The notes beneath the pieces were generated by a model. The model was not told the origin of the DNA. It made no database searches and worked only from the letters and a program-made list of their open reading frames with translations. From the NCBI GenBank assembly GCA_009823395.1, contig CM020502.1, positions 26,166,944 to 26,230,943 on the forward strand: 64,000 nt of DNA, in the 5' to 3' direction. This stretch comes from Thamnaconus septentrionalis (taxonomy: Eukaryota > Chordata > Actinopteri > Tetraodontiformes > Monacanthidae). Position numbers and translations under genes: made by a program. Shown piece after piece: positions 26,301-41,383 of this stretch. Position 1 is the stretch's first letter. The number at the start of each line of letters is the position of its first letter.

Positions 26301-27439
26301 GTGATTTATGAAACGCCTGCTTTTGTAGAATCTTATCAGTCCTATTATTCGTAAGGCTTAACCTTGAATGTCCTGTGGTCACGACCACTGCATGGTATCG
26401 TTTAGACTCAAAACTTTTCTGCACCTTCACCATCTCCAAAGTGTTAAAAGTTATGAGGTTGTCAAACCAACGGGCATTAAAATTCCAGAGCAGATCACAC
26501 GCTGCCTGCACGACGCAGCGAGTGAAGCTCCAGACTTAAATCAGAAAGGTTCATCGATACAGTAGTCCCGCAGGGATTTCCCTCCATTCAAAGCTGTCAG
26601 GCAGATTGCAGGCAATTATGGGTGTTCTTCCTTCCAAAATATCCAAGAGTGTCAAACTTTCCGGTACTCTGTCAGACACAACCTAAGCCTCAGTGGCTCA
26701 TTTCTGCTGGACACTTTTTTGCCCCACCTGCAAAACAATTCTCAGGGAGGCAACTAATTATGTTTTGGCACCTTCTTTTCACAAGGCTCGAGTGTATTTT
26801 TCGCTCGGACCTTCTTGCCAACGGGTCACCAACGGGAAATTACCAAGAAGGAAATAAAAGTATTTCCCCCCTCGTGCAAAGTGACAGCGGTGCAAATACC
26901 TGCTACACCTTAATTCAGCATTTTGTTCTCTCTGACTCAGAGTTTGAGTTGTTCCCACTTTCCCTGGAGGCCACGTTCAGTAGCAGTCTTACAAAAAGAA
27001 TAGATTATGTCCTCTCTATTAACCTTTTCACCACCCAGGTCTTTTATTGCACAGTTTATGAATGTCACCGCGGCATCTCTCCTGCTCTGTGTTTGCACTT
27101 TTCCACTGTTCCGGAAATGAACGAATGATTAAGAAAAAAAATGAGCGTGCGCAGGCTTTCTTTTGTCGTGCGTAAGTAACAGAAAAGAAAGAGCCCAACT
27201 GCAGGGTGGGGATTAAATTCTCTTGCAGCCAAAGTCTAGTCAGCATTTTAAAAGACCGTCGGCGTCACGTGGCGGAATAAGTGCGTTACTCGCGGACGAA
27301 TAAACACTCTCTGCGCCGTTTTGTTTCGGCGCCACTGTGCATGTGATTGCCTGATTTGAAAAGAATCATTTTTAATTACATTGTTGTGTCGAGTTTCTCT
27401 CACTTCGCCGTCACCTCGGAGTGTTATTAGCGGCGGGCT

Positions 27440-27900
27440 GGTGGCTAATCACTTTTTAATGGACGATATGCAAATTGGAGATGGGTTTCTGAGAAGCCTC
27501 TCGCTCACTCCGCCGGCTCATATCTGATTGTGGCCCTTCAAGCCGCGCACGTACGCTCTCGGCAATATTGTCTGTTTGTTTGGGTCTTAAAAGGATTACT
27601 ACAAGCCGACGCCGAGGCAATCGGTTAATCTTCCGCGTCTCCGCCATTAACAAACATTACATTGCATTAGCATTAATTGCATCAGTAGACATTCTTGAAT
27701 GTTGTGAAGAATTAACTGGAGAGATTAGTGTTGCTGGGGTTTTTTGCGCTTTTAATTCTTGTTCAACTAGTCTAATTACTTGAATGTGAAAAATATTTTT
27801 ACTTTTCTTCTCGGTGATGAGCGAGAAATGCCTTAAACCACCTAATCATCATTAGTTAATTTAATATCTTCTCCTATATGCTAATATCCTTTCTCTTTTC
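27440..27900. promoter_or_regulatory. Candidate regulatory element rich in homeodomain/POU-type words
   Basis: ATGCAAAT (octamer, about 27468), GCATTAGCATTAATTGCATCAG-type AT-rich words near 27665-27685 and several TAAT cores cluster in unique, repeat-free sequence. This is suggestive only; conservation cannot be tested here. Confidence 0.25.
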
Positions 27901-29279
27901 CGCCTCATCCAAGCAGAAGCACACAACTCGACTCATGGACGAAGTACGCAAGCGAGCAAGCACAACTCTTTTTTTTTGCTATCCTTGACATCCACCTTGT
28001 GGTTGTCCAGCTGGTAGAATTTGACAGTGCAGGCTCTCGTAAAGTGAGAACAAAGTCCCAACCCATACTGGCAACATGATGGAAAAAAAAAAAATCATGG
28101 CTATTAGCGCAACATATTAACTAACTGTCATTCAAACCGTCAGCATTTGTAACAGTTCTGCCTTATTGGGGTTTTTTTTTTTTTTTTTCAGCAGACAGGG
28201 TGGCACACAATATTTAGGCAGCACCCGATTCTGCCTTGTTAGCTTTGCGTCTAGCAAACAAAGCTGCCTCCAGAAACCAAACAAAGTCAGAATTGATATT
28301 TGACAATCAACATTATCATCTGCAAAGGGTCATTTTCACACATGCATGGTGAGTGCATCAAATTCACATTGTAAAGCTTGCAAAGCTCGAACTAAAATCA
28401 AACGTTGCAAAGCTCTTCAGACATGCCTTTACTATCAGGTGACTAAAAGTCGACCAAACTTCAGATTTTTGACGTTTACTCTGCCATATTATACCCATTT
28501 TATATCTTTATTTTTCGTCCTGGACCTCTGTGTCTCAGCCTTAGGAACTGTTATCCAAAAAACTTGGCATATTTTGCCCCCTGTTTACAACCCGTCGAGT
28601 CTCTTGGGATCCTTCCAGATGTTTGGAAGGTGTCGAACACGAACATCTGACCAGCAAGAGTAAAGGATGGATTTTACTTGCAAGTGTTCCTGGTAAGAAA
28701 ATGTTTATTTTAAAATTAAAAAAAAAGAAAGAAAGAAAAGAATTCTGCATAACAGAGGACCTTAAAGTCGGTCTCACCGGCTGTCCTCCAGTCAAGGACC
28801 ATTTAAAAATCCATCCTCTGAAAAGAAAGATTCTCGTTTCATGGTCTTGAGATTGATGATCAGAAGGTTCCTCTTTTTCATGCTGATGAGATATTTAAGA
28901 AAAGTTGAGCACATTAAATATCTGAAGGCTTGTGCACAGAGGGTCCTTGGCCGCATTTCAAATATCTGCACGTATCCCAGAAACTAATTGGCTGCCGCAG
29001 AACTTTCATTATTGCTCCAACTTATAATAGGCCAAGCAGCAGTGCTGACCTTTTATTTGAAGAGGAAACTTTTCCCTTTGCATTCCCCTCTCCTTCTCTT
29101 ACAAAAAGAGGCTCCTTCTCGGCGCATTGAACTCATTTTGGCGCGACACCTTCGCCGAGTCCGAGCCGACAGAAGGGAAGGGATATTTTCACGCCTTCTA
29201 GATTATTTCCGTCCAAAATAACTTCTCATTAAATTCTCGTGGTCTCGGCCATCTGGCCGTCTTCTTTTACGAGCGCCGG

Positions 29280-29530
29280 GCTAAAGCTGAGTATCGGGCG
29301 AGGCCGAGGTTGTCTTACGTTGCAATTAGCATATTTTGAATTATAGAATCGCTGCGTTCTGCTGGAGTCTCAGATTATCGTCAGGTGAAGGTTAACTTCA
29401 TGACAAATGTGCCTTTTATTTATAATGCTGACCTCCATTATAGGGTAGCATGTACACGTGTGACACTTATGTCAGATTTCTGCTACATTACCACTTATTA
29501 TGGAAAATAGGCTATTAAAGCCTGCACACC
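29280..29530. promoter_or_regulatory. Candidate conserved non-coding element
   Basis: A unique sequence of balanced composition with CAATTAGCATATT, a TTTATTTATAATG stretch and TATTAAAGCC, with no repeats or frames. It has the look of vertebrate conserved non-coding DNA; this is a judgement by eye. Confidence 0.22.
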
Positions 29531-32380
29531 ATATGCTGATTGGGCTTTTTATTTTTACCAGCCCTCTCGTGTCTCACTGCAGCCAGGCAGTTTCATGCGA
29601 CGTTGAGAGCCGATCTTAAACTGACTGCGTGCTGCGATAGCATCTTAATGGAGATGGGCACAAGTTGTTGTAATTTGCACCATTTGCGGGAAAATTACGG
29701 CAATTTGCAAAGAAATAATAACCAGCAGATGTCAAATTCCTTGATCAATACACCATCAGATGTAGCTCAACTTAAAATTGCCTCAATTTCTCTGGCCAGC
29801 GAGTAATTTCAGCCCACCTGAATGAGAAAAATAAAAAAAAAATAAAATGCCTCTCGCTAATATTCACACTCTGTGTGTAAATGAAGGCCTCTCTAACTCT
29901 GCTCTTGGGTATTGTTTGCGCTACAGGCCCTCTGGTATCGATCATGTCGTTGGTCGATAACAAGGCTGAAGAATTTGGTGGCTAAATTGCGCGCAGCCGT
30001 TTACGTCGACCGGCTTTCAGCAATCCAAACAGCCGTTCCTTTCCCTGTGCCAGACTTTAAAATGAAAGAAAGAGGTCACTGATGAGCGTGCAAGGTGGGA
30101 GGTTCCCCAAAAATCAAGGTTACCATTACAGCCTGAGCCAAAAATAATTTTGCTTTGAGTAATTAAATTCTGTGAACCTCCGACTGGCATCAGTATGCGA
30201 GAATTAACCGTCCTAGACGCTAAAATAAAATGCATGTCACTCACATGTTAGCATTTAGCTTCAGGTGTTGCAGCTCAGTCATTATCAAGAGTAGTCGTTT
30301 AAAGGTGCAGTGTCCGCTCTGGTACTCAAAGATAGGATTTTACTTCATAGTTCTGGCTAAGGCACGCTAGCTTAAATATACATACATTTCTGTACGTGTG
30401 GGTGTGTGTGTATCTATATTTTTATACTCTAGCTAGGTATAAGACGCTAGCTAGTCCTTGAATTATTTTTTAATGAGGCGTCAAAGAGCACAAAGATGAG
30501 AAAATAGTATTAGAGTAGCCAAGCACCTGAGTCCAGAAAGTTTCTGGCCAGGCAACCAAAATCATACAGTGCACCACAAGGCCAGCTGGGGGTGCTGTGT
30601 CTGTGCCAGGGCCGTCGTTCTCATCCAGTACGAGTCATACAATCTTTAAGAAGAGCAGCTTTAATTGCCCTTGAGCGCTAGGATGTTTCCGCAAACACAA
30701 AAGTCTTGTGTCAAGTATTTTCAGTGGCTCACCGTAGCAAAAACCTGAGCTTTTAAATACCGTTAACGTATTGAAGGAGTGTGAGTGTGTGTTTTGCGAG
30801 ATCAAACCTCACGTCGCTGATCCCGTTTGACTATTCATGATTTTCTTTTTCAATTAATCCTCTGTGTAGCTCTCCGCCAACTGCCTTCACCTCGACCACT
30901 TCCATTAACTCGCCGGCCGCGGGTCACTTTGCTGACACGTTTATCTGTCAACATTGTACACTCTCCAACTTTTTTTTTTTTTTTTTTTTTGCTTTTTGCT
31001 GGTGTTCTCTGACCTGCTGATCTCGGCCGGCCGGCTGCTGTCTCGCGTATTTTTGTGCTTTTTTTTTCTTCTTTTTTTTAGTTTCCCAACCAGACTGATT
31101 GAACAGCTCTCTTAAGGGAAACTCTGCTTGGAAAAGTTTTAGCACTCAAGTTTCACGTGTTGTTTGAGTTTTTGTTGGCAAGTTTCTGTGGTACGCAAGT
31201 GCACTTCGGAGGAAAAGCAAAAAAAAAGATGGAAAAGATTTTTTTCCCGCCTTCTCAATTCATTGCTGAGAAAAAGTTGCTCAACTCCAAGTTGAGTGTC
31301 GAGGTTTCTGCACTGACTCCAGGATGATTTTGGCAGCACAGCATTTTTTTTTTTCTTTCTTTCTTTGTTTTAACACCTTGCTTTTCTTTCCATTTCTCCA
31401 GCTGTTTTTTTTGGTGTGTTGTGCCGAGTGCCGCCCGCTGCTTTTTCTTAATTAAGCATGCATCGTATTTCCTTTTCATAAAAGTGCCAGTGAACAAAAA
31501 CAAAGCGGCTAATGAAAAAGCGTTTCTGTCACTCCCACCAGTCGGTGTAATTGATGTTGCCGTTTGTTTTAATTTTGTTGTCGCATCACTGCAGAATCAT
31601 GGATTGGCATTCGAATAAATCATGTTAAAGTTTTCTCAGCTGAATGGGCAAGTGGCTAATTCCGCGGTATTTATTATTACTTTTTAATTGGACTTCATCC
31701 TGGAGTCGGGATCTAAGCAGCTGTTTTATTTTTTTTAGCAGTTCAGGAGTTTTTCTTTTTCTTTTTTGTTTCCTGTCTTTGCTCCCAGTTCCAGCCCCAT
31801 TGGCACGAGCAGCCATCCTGGCCCACTTGGCACAACAATGGAAAAAAAAAAAAAAAAGCAGCAGCAGCCGTGGCAACCAAAAAGCCCCTCTTTTCCCGGA
31901 GTAGAGCTGCGGCTGACAATTATGGATTGGCCCTGAAGGGGAGCTCATTTGGAGGGGTTGTGGAGCCGTGCTGCCCCCGATGGGAACCGCCAGGCGTTTT
32001 GTTTGTCTAACAAGCTGCGGCCGACCACAACTTGTGTCATTCTTCTTCATTAAAAAGTGAAAATTACCTTGTTTTTGATTTATGCGGCCTACAGCGCGGA
32101 CGGCCCTGTGCTCGTTTTTACCACGAAAGTGGACGCGGCGGGACAATTAGTCAAGGGGTTTGCGCACGGCGCAGGTGACAGTTATATCCCCCCAGCCGAG
32201 GCCTCTCGCTGGCGAGGGGGCGGGACTGCATGCAAGTGTATTGCATGTGAGTGTGTATCTTTATCTGGCTGAGACCACTTCCATCTGCCGCCAACAGAGT
32301 CGCCTGACCTGCGAAATTAATCAGATGCTGCTGCTGCGCTGTTGCCGTTTGATCGCGGACCCTCCCTCAAACAACATGAT

Positions 32381-32415
<35 letters not shown>

Positions 32416-35400
32416 CTTTCTAAATTAAAACCGTGGTCACAGGTGGACAGAATCCATCATTTCATGCAGCTGTGACCCAGTAAGTGAGTCTCCTGGATCG
32501 ATGCGTTCAGGTCTTTGTTGTGCAGTAGGAACTTCACAAGTCAGATCGATCCCGAAATTTGGTGCGTCCGTATGCCGAGCTCCGGTCTAAACCGTTTCCA
32601 GTCTTCAACCTTGTTGTGATGACATCAGACAAGAGGCAGACTCCTCCTGCTCTGGACCAGGTTTGCCATCCTACTGGCTCTGTTGCCATGGCAACTCGCT
32701 GGGATCATCCCTCATTTTGGGGTTAACAAACCCAGACTTTGGATCAGATTAAACTCCGTGGAACGATCCAAAAGACAACCAAAGCCTCGTTACTCTGCGC
32801 CTCCATTATCGAAGATAAAGTTGTAAGCCAACGGAGCGCCTCGCCCCTTGATTTATGGACGATTGTCCGTTGCCACTTGCGGTTATCGATCACAGCACCT
32901 CCTCTGAGACGACCAGGCTGCCTCTTCCTCTACGTTCCCCCTACGAGAAATGTCTCTGCGGCGCCGTCATCCCCCTTGCGGGCAGCCGATCTCACATGCC
33001 TTTTTGCGATGTATTGCGCTAACTTGGCCCCCGCGGCCGGTGTTTATTAAAGAGGCGACCTGTGGTTTAACAGCTTTGATGGATGCAAGCGGCACGGCAG
33101 TTGGACAGCTGGGAGTCCGACTTCCCTCGCGTCGCATTGGGAAAATCTCTGTTCTCTCAGAGGAACTGCATCTTTTTCTCAAAAGCAACAACAGAGCATT
33201 GTGTTTTTAACTCGCTTAACCCGCATAGCCAGTGACTAGCCTCTTCCATTAGATTCTTCCATCCTTAGATCCCTGAGAACCCTTCCTAGATCGTTCTACC
33301 AGACTTTGTCTTCTACATCTTGCTGACCGCATGGCATCGTAAAAACTTGACTGTTCAAAAGTTGGAGGTGAGCTTAGCTTCCTCCTTAAAACATGTTGAT
33401 TGGTACAGTGACATTATGATTAACTGGGAACTAACAGCTCACAACAATTAAGATTAACAGATCTAAGAAACTCTCAAAAAAAGAAAAATCTTTGAACCAG
33501 CTTACCAAGGCCACTAACCATGGACGCTGTAAACCATGAGTGGTCTCACAAAGAAAAGCAGTTAAAAATGAAACAATTGCCCAAATTCAGGCAATTCCCA
33601 TTTTCACTGAAGCCACAAAATGTCCGTAAAGACCAATTTAGAGCCTGCTGTGTTTACATTTTATCAGCACGTTTGAAGGAAGCCTCTCCAGGGACCGTGC
33701 CCAAATGTGTCCGCTTTAATGAGGTGATTCCAAAGGCGCAATTAATTCTTTGCTGGAGCTGACCATCTGGCCTGCCGCAACTGCGCAACTCTTTGAAAGC
33801 ACGGATGCCCACCTTGCGTCCCGCGCTGATGGTAGAGGCAGAGCTGCCAGTGTTCCAGGTAAACTTTCTCCAAGGAGGAAACTTTCCAAGGCAACTTCCT
33901 CAACAACTAACACTAATTATGAGCCTCTCTGGCCTATTTTAGGTGCGATGCGGCTGTCGACGTCCACTGTCTGAGCTCCTGTCAGCGTGCCGGAAGCATT
34001 CCTGTTCCCCGTTAACACCTCCCCTTATCCCTTCCCTCTACAACCCGACTCCCTGCTGTCGGCAGTCGCCAGCTATTAATTACACAGGCCTCCTCAGCTT
34101 CAATAATTATATTGTCAAGCCCCGAAATAGTAGTGAGGGCAAAGAGCATGAATGGGATGAAAAAAAAGAGCAACAACCCAGGAGGCAGCACAAAGAACTT
34201 TGTCACCTCATTTACACTCTGGAAACAGCCGTAGCAGGAAATGAATAAAACCGAGCACCACCCCAAAAGAGAGAATGTTGGCGGTTTTTGTTAAGGTCCC
34301 TCTCATGTCAGATGCAACTGACAGTAATTACGGTGAAACCGATTGGTGGTTTTAATTACACCAAGAGGGATTTGTTTATCTGCACGTCTTTTGCCGGATG
34401 TTCCCTGGCGACTTTCTGCCCCTTCGCCCAACTTGATTCAATATTCATGCTGCCGGCCGGACAGACGAGCGGGAGGGTCTGTGAGGTGAACAGTTTGCTC
34501 GCAGCACTTGTTGAATCAGGAGGAGAAGGTTTGGGTTTTGGAGGGAACCTCGCACAGTTCTTGTGAAGTCAGCACAAGCGATTCATAGTAATCAGCAGAC
34601 TTTTGATGTCGAGTCAAGAGCGTCTTTTACTTTGAGAAAAGCCTCCAGCGCCTTTAGTCCTATGCTCTTCTTCTGATGTCGGCTTTCTGATCGAACTGGC
34701 CGCCGTTCTCAAGCAACTTCCTGTGTCTGCTACCTGTTCCCACCTCTTTTCCTCCAAAGGAAGACAAGTGTTCAGTTTTCCTCAATTAATTCAGACCGAC
34801 ATCCATCCTGAGTCTTCTGCAGGTGGACATCGAGGCTGTCGCGAGCTGCGATGGAGGCTCGTCAGAAGTCTTGGATTCTTACTGGTATTTGGGATCGCAA
34901 ACCTTGGATGGTTGGATTGATAAGTGTTTTGAACTCAACCCTGAAAAGTCAACCAAAGTCCAGATTGACATTGAGAACTTTTCTTCCTGCAAGTGGATGC
35001 CTCTTCTCATCTGCTGCAGGCTCAGTTGGGATTCGAAGGCTATTTGTGCGGGGGTTTTTTTTTTCTTCCCCCACACAGATGTGATAACACCTTTGGATTC
35101 AATAAATATTCCAAAAGTGATTCTTATCAAATACGCTGCGGTAAACTTTCCATTTGTGCCCTGGAGTCTGTTACTGGTTCAGCGATGAGGAGAGGGAAAG
35201 CATTCAGCAGGGATCCCACTTGTTTTGATCTGTGCCACCTGATTCATTTGTGGGAGGGGCCTGCTGGCGCTCAGCAAAACACCTCCTCCATCTCAATGAC
35301 CCCCAAATGTCTGCAAGGCCCAAAAATCTGTGTGCGCAGCCAAATTCATGGATTTTTTTTTTTTTTTTTTTTACCGAATGCAAATAACTTCCCCCCTATG

Positions 35401-38400
35401 GTTACATGTTGAAGAGGTCACCAACCAGGTCAGAACACCCATTGCCTTGGGAGGGTGCGACCTTACATAAACCAGGTTGTAAAGCAGGAGGCATGACAAC
35501 AATGCAGCAACCTTGTTTTTGAAGGGGCAACACAACACGCTAACCCAACGTAACCCCCTCATGGAATATGAGAGAATGAAAAAGGGTTGAGCCGCGGCCG
35601 CTGAGCTGCAGGCTGGACGGCTGCCAGAGGTGAAGCGCCTTGCGAGGCTTTTACCCGCGATTACGGCAGAAAGTAAAGCAACCTTGAAGCGGCCTGACAC
35701 CGCGAGTAGGGATTACGGGGGGGTGTGGCGTAACGGAGGGGAAAGAAAAAGAAAGGGAAGGAAGGAGGAGAGGAGGAGGGAGGCTCAGGGAGACATAATG
35801 GAATAAGTTATGAGTAGGCAAGATGGACAGATAGAGAGCGAACAGGCGGATAAACAGCAGGCAGCTGCTGCATCAGGGTCGACGACACAAAGTTGGAGGC
35901 AAAAGGAAGAAGATTAGAAGGAATCCCAGAGATTATCCCGCAAGAGAGCAAGAGGAAAGAAAGAAAAACAGTTTGAGGATTTTGATTTAATAAATTCCGC
36001 TGCTTTTTTTTGTGAGGTAAAGTCTCCTCCTCCTTGCTTTGTGTGTCCGTGTCCTCCCAGAGTCCCGCTATTGTTGGTGGAAGCTGAGCAGCGGAACGCT
36101 GCAGGCGGGACTCAGCGGCAGGATTATGCCTCACAATTGCCCTTAAAATCAATTTGGATCATGGCAGGAAATGAAAAATTATTTACATATACTTGTGTGT
36201 AGAGATATAAATAAATAAATAAATAAATAAAAGTGTGTTTGGGAGAGATAGGAGGACGTGATGTGAAGGCAGCAGCAGAAGCAGCAGCTTCTCAGACTGG
36301 CTTGTGAAAGTGCACATGAGGACACCGTCATCCCTTCATCCCTTCCTTCCTTCATCCTTTCATCCCTTCATTCCTTCCTTTCACTCTGCTGACTCGGCAG
36401 AGAAAATTGCCTCAGATGTTAACTCGGAAATGTCTTTTCCCCTTTAATTAAAACGGGAACCAGCTCAGGAAGGAGACATGCAGAGCCTTTTGCAGCCTTG
36501 GGGTCATGCAGTTCCATCCTGTGGCAGCAGGGGGAGCAAAAGAGAGAACAAAAGTAATTGCGCAGCCCGTCAGTTCACCGTTTAATTCCACTTGATTAAA
36601 GTTGCAATTCTGGAAAAGATGAGTTTTGCCTTCAAATAGTGGGGATCTTCTTTCTTCATGTGGCCCAGTTCAGTAATTGTTGCTGATTAAAAAAAAGCAC
36701 CTGATTTGGTTCTTGAGATACCAAAAGGTTTAATGAGAATTTGACAAAAACACACCAGCACATGACAGGGAAAAAAGAAGAGCGTCGTCAGCGTAAATGA
36801 TCATCCTCTGACGCCGTCGTTCGCTGCAACACAAACTTGCTCCCGTCGCGCATTTTTGTGCGAGTCATCAGGCGGAGGCATTTCTTGGGAATTGAATCAT
36901 TGTTTTCTTTTCCTCTCTGAAGTCATATCTGCTCAGCCGATTGGCTGATGAGGCAGATCTCAGCCTGTCTCTGATTGGTGGAGGAGTTAGCGAGAGGGTT
37001 CAGAGATTCCGGCGGAATCACCTGGAAAGAACAATGAGCTGCCTGCTGTTTGACGATGCACCTTCCTGGAAATCTGCGCTGCCGTGTCCTGAGTGGGCCC
37101 ACTTCAAATTTCTTTGTCCACTTTTTTTTTTTTTTTGTTAATCACAAATCCGCCGCCTATGCTGCATATTGATGCTTTTGGATGAGGATTAAAGCCGCGA
37201 GATGCAAGAGAACGCTAGATTTTAATTGTATAATCCCGACTTGGGGGAGCGCAGATCTGATCTAACGAGGCTCGCCGCTCGCCGGCTTTGAGGGGATTGG
37301 GTGGGGGCGAGCGAGTGAGTGAGAGAGAGAGTGAGCAGGGAGAGCGACGTTTTTAACAAGGGGCGAGATTTGGGATTTGTTCGGCTTTGCTTTGGCTGCT
37401 CGACTGTCACAGAGGCAACGGCGACGGCACAATGAGGACGAGAGCCGCAGGTCGAGGCTGAGCGGCATCCTGCTTCCCGCCGCTGTTGTTGTTTGGTGAC
37501 GGCGAGCAGAAAAGTCGCAGTGCGCTAAACATCGGGAAAAAAAGATGGAAAGGAAAAAAAAGAGCCAAATCCGGATTCAAGCCAGAGGATTGTGTTGTAC
37601 AGATGGTGTTCTGGCTCATTGTTTGTTTTACAATCCAGTAAAAAGCTCATTTTTTTCCCTGTTTTGGTACGTTTCTATTGAAAAGTCTTCACATAGGCCC
37701 CAGACAGGAAGTGGATAGCGAATGTTCGGGCGCAGACTGTAATTTTTTTCTTTGCGGTTTTACAACTTCACCAAAAAACTTTTGCCCTGAAGAAAAAAAA
37801 GTTGCCTTGTTGAGCTCTTGGGCAGATTTTTTTTTTTAAATCTCGAAAAACAATTAGCAATATTCAAGTAATGGATATAATTATTATTAGTGGGAGAACG
37901 GCGCTCGATCAAACAAACAAAAAAATGCACTTCTCGAAAGTTGTTAGCAGGAAAATCTCATTAATATCGTCGTTGGAGCCATTAGAGCAAATTGTTGATT
38001 AAATGTTCTTTAATTATTGAGATTTAGCCACCGTGTGTGTGTTTGCGTGTGTTTGTGTGTGAGCATGTGCAACTGGGTTATTTATCCACTTCTGACACAG
38101 AAAAGCTGCTCCCACAAATTAAAATGCAAATTTTTCTGTCTTTTTTCCATTCAAGCGCTCGTCGTTTTCTCTCCCACTCGGCCCAAACCAGATCAGAGGA
38201 CCAACCAGCTTTTTTTTGTTGGTTTTTTCGGCATGTCTTCAGCTTTTACTGTACTTGTGTACTTCACTCTTCTTTGCCTTAGGATGTGGAGGTCTTGTGG
38301 GAAAAGTAAATTTTGCCACGTTTCAAACCGAACAAAACACGGAGAATGTCTGCCAGGAATGTTGAGAGCAGTAACAGCCGTCTCTGTTTTTTATTATCGT

Positions 38401-40423
38401 CATTATTATTATGATTTTTTTTTTTTTTTTTTTTGTCTCGTCACTGGAGGGCCGCCGATGCAGAGCCACCAGTTTATTGTTGCCCGACCACCAGACGGCT
38501 GCGGTCCGAGACTGTTTTGAGCCATCTGGGTGCCGGAGCTGCTGCAGCTTTGATGTGCAGCATGGCAGCTTTCCGTCTCTGAGCCAACGCTTTGGTGCCA
38601 CTCACCTTCCACCTCTCACACACTCACGCACACACCGGGACCCGACCCCGACCCCATCTGCGGTGCCGCCGACCCCTCTCAGAGGCCACGCCGGCTTTGT
38701 TTGTTCTGGATCCAGGTGCGGGAAGTGGCTGAAGTTTGACTTCAAAAAGTTCCTTCCAGCTCTGGCGCCGCCTTTTCCACCTCTCGCCTCGTCCAGAGGT
38801 GCCGCCCGTCGAATCAAGCGCACCCTCATTATTTGTGAGCTGCTAATGACGCTAACTGGAAATCTATTTCATGCATCGGTCGCCAGCCTTTCAGACCGAC
38901 CCTCTGCCTCACGGACGTGCACAAAAGGCGGGTTGAGGCGCGGCAGAGCGTGAGCGCTGCACTGATTGCGCAGGAAATTAAGCATGTATCTGCAATTATA
39001 TTCACCATTTAGCAGCAGCCACGGTGGATCTCCACAGGGTCTCCTGCCCCCTGGAGGTTCAGGCCAAGAGGTGCAGAGGTTTTTGTCTCCTGCCGCAGAA
39101 GCCTCATGTTCAGCCCCTGAGTTTATATGTGACAGTGACTGTTTTGCCACATACAGTAGTTTGTGGCTTTTATGAAACTCCAGGAAACACTTAATATGCG
39201 ACCAAGCTGCTGCAACTTCTCTTGTGTAATTATGACCAGTAATATATGAACGACTGCAGCCCCTAAATATTTTAATTTCGGCAGGAAATTCAACTTTCCA
39301 ACATCAGTTTTTAGGACGTAGATAGTTTGGTTTTTTTTCTTCAATTTGTTCTCTGGTTGTCTGTCTTACTGTACATTCATCTTACCATCTAGAGTCGTTT
39401 GTCAGCTGCTCAGCGACTGAACGGACCAATCAGAGTCTCTCCAGCAGGAAGGAGTGGAGCTACAGCCAGGGTTTAGCTAGCACTATTTTGCAAACAACAG
39501 TTCGGTTGTCATCCGTCATGCAAATCAATCGTAAGTCATTGTTACGATTAAGTCAGGTGTTTATTTTTGTTTGTTTTTTATCCAAATGGGCAGCAATAGT
39601 AGCCTGAGAGTATCATTCATTTCTTTTCAGCAAACCAAAAAGAGATAATAAAGTTCAAAGCCCTTCAGCAGAAGAGGCTGGAAAAAACTTACATGACTCC
39701 ACAGGGTAATAAAAAGGCAGCGCCTCTGCCTCTTAAAGACTGGAAGCTATAAATCAACCCGTTTCTCTGCTCTGCACTTTGCTGCTCGTCAGTGCAAACT
39801 GTGATCATTTGACAAAACAATTTATAACAAAGTGACTCAGCCAGCACAACAACCAGCTGGAGGGCAAGGGAAAAAAATTAAACATCCTCAATGTTTTTTC
39901 TATTAAAAGTTCTTCTCTGTCATTTATCAAACAGGCAACAAAAGCCCATGGCTGCATTTAATCTTCGGCTTCTGGGGGCCACCCTGGGGTCATAAGGTCG
40001 GAGGGGTGGGGTCAGCGCAATTGTACGAGTCCTGGATATTATTTTTTCTGCCAATGAAGGGTCTCCTTTTAAGAACACGCTGGGACCAGAAGTAGCAGCA
40101 GTGACTGGAACCGCTGAGCTTCATCTTGATGACGAACAAGCAGGAAGTCAGGTTGTGAAGCCCCGCCCCTGTCCCGCCTGCTGCAGCCACCACTCCCATC
40201 AAGCCTGGGTACAGATGAGAAACTCAGTAGCAAAAAATAAACCCATTCAGGTACTTTTTTTAACTCCTCTGAATGATTACTGCTGCGCTAGTGGGACGGA
40301 TGCCGCTGTCGCTGACTCCACCCCCTTTCAATCCCGCTGACATGCTAACGGCTACATAAAAAACGAGCCGCGCCCAAGTGGCAGTGCAGATGGTTCAGGA
40401 TTATACCGTACCAATCCTGAGCT

Positions 40424-40443
40424 GGCCAGCAGGGGGCGGGAGG
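40424..40443 (+). promoter_or_regulatory. CTCF-like motif upstream of fam180a
   Basis: GGCCAGCAGGGGGCGGGA matches the CTCF core well. It lies about 1.3 kb before the fam180a start and reads toward the gene. Confidence 0.4.
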
Positions 40444-41383
40444 GGGCGTCTCACAGCTCGTCTCAGCTTCCCAATTACAATGTTTTTTCGTCAACCCTCA
40501 ACACCTTCCCCAAAACACGCACAAACCCCAGGAAGTGTGCATGACGCAAAGGATCTTTTTTTCTTCTCTTTTTTTCCTTCCTCTGACTTCAGCTTCAGTC
40601 GTTTCCGTTTGCACGTCAGAGGCGCCAGCGTGCGAGCAGGTGATTAGCGGCGGAGAGGCAATTAAACGGCGAGCGCGTCTCCCGGGTTCCCGCCTGCTTC
40701 GGAGCCAAAATGGCCGTTTGATCTGTGCTAAGTGGGATAGCTTCGCTTGGCCGGACCTGAACTGGACACTTTTCAATTATTTCTGAATTCACTCACCATT
40801 GGAGTCGGCGACAGCTGCAGTTTGAAGTTTGAAGGTGGTGGTGGTGGTGGTGGGGGGGCGGGGGTTCATCCTTTCAGGTTGGGTGTTGTAACAGTGCCCC
40901 CACATGGCCACTGAAGGGAAAAAGGCAGCATTGCTTCGTTTGTGGTTTCCTCGTATCGTCTGCTGGACCAGAGCTCATGGTTGTGCCTCCACTGTGTGCA
41001 AATATTGAAACATGCAATACAGCGCGGATGAGTCAGACCTTCCAAAGGCAGCTGGACTCATAAGATCGTGTTTGCATCACCTGGTCAGCGGAGCAGAGCT
41101 CATTTTTCCCCGGCAGTACAGGAGGAATGTTGACTGCGTACGAAAAGTCCCCATATTGAGCAAAATCGCCTTTGCAAATGTTGACTGACTAAACACTGGA
41201 AAATCCCAAGAAATCCCCCTCAAATTACGTTTTAAAAAATAAATTAATAAATTTGATGTTCATTTTTGTTCGCCCCAACACGAAAATTCAATTTTCCCAC
41301 CACAAGAGGAAATATTTACAGAAGTCAATTCTTATTATTTTTACCTCTACCAAAAATAACAATTAGTTGTGGACATCAGTCCA

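Noticed and set aside
26622..27128. 168-codon + strand frame
   Set aside because: No family features or splice context; typical chance frame in AT-balanced DNA.
31625..32146. 173-codon minus-strand frame
   Set aside because: It includes a poly(Phe) stretch from poly(A) and basic low-complexity sequence; no homology recognised.
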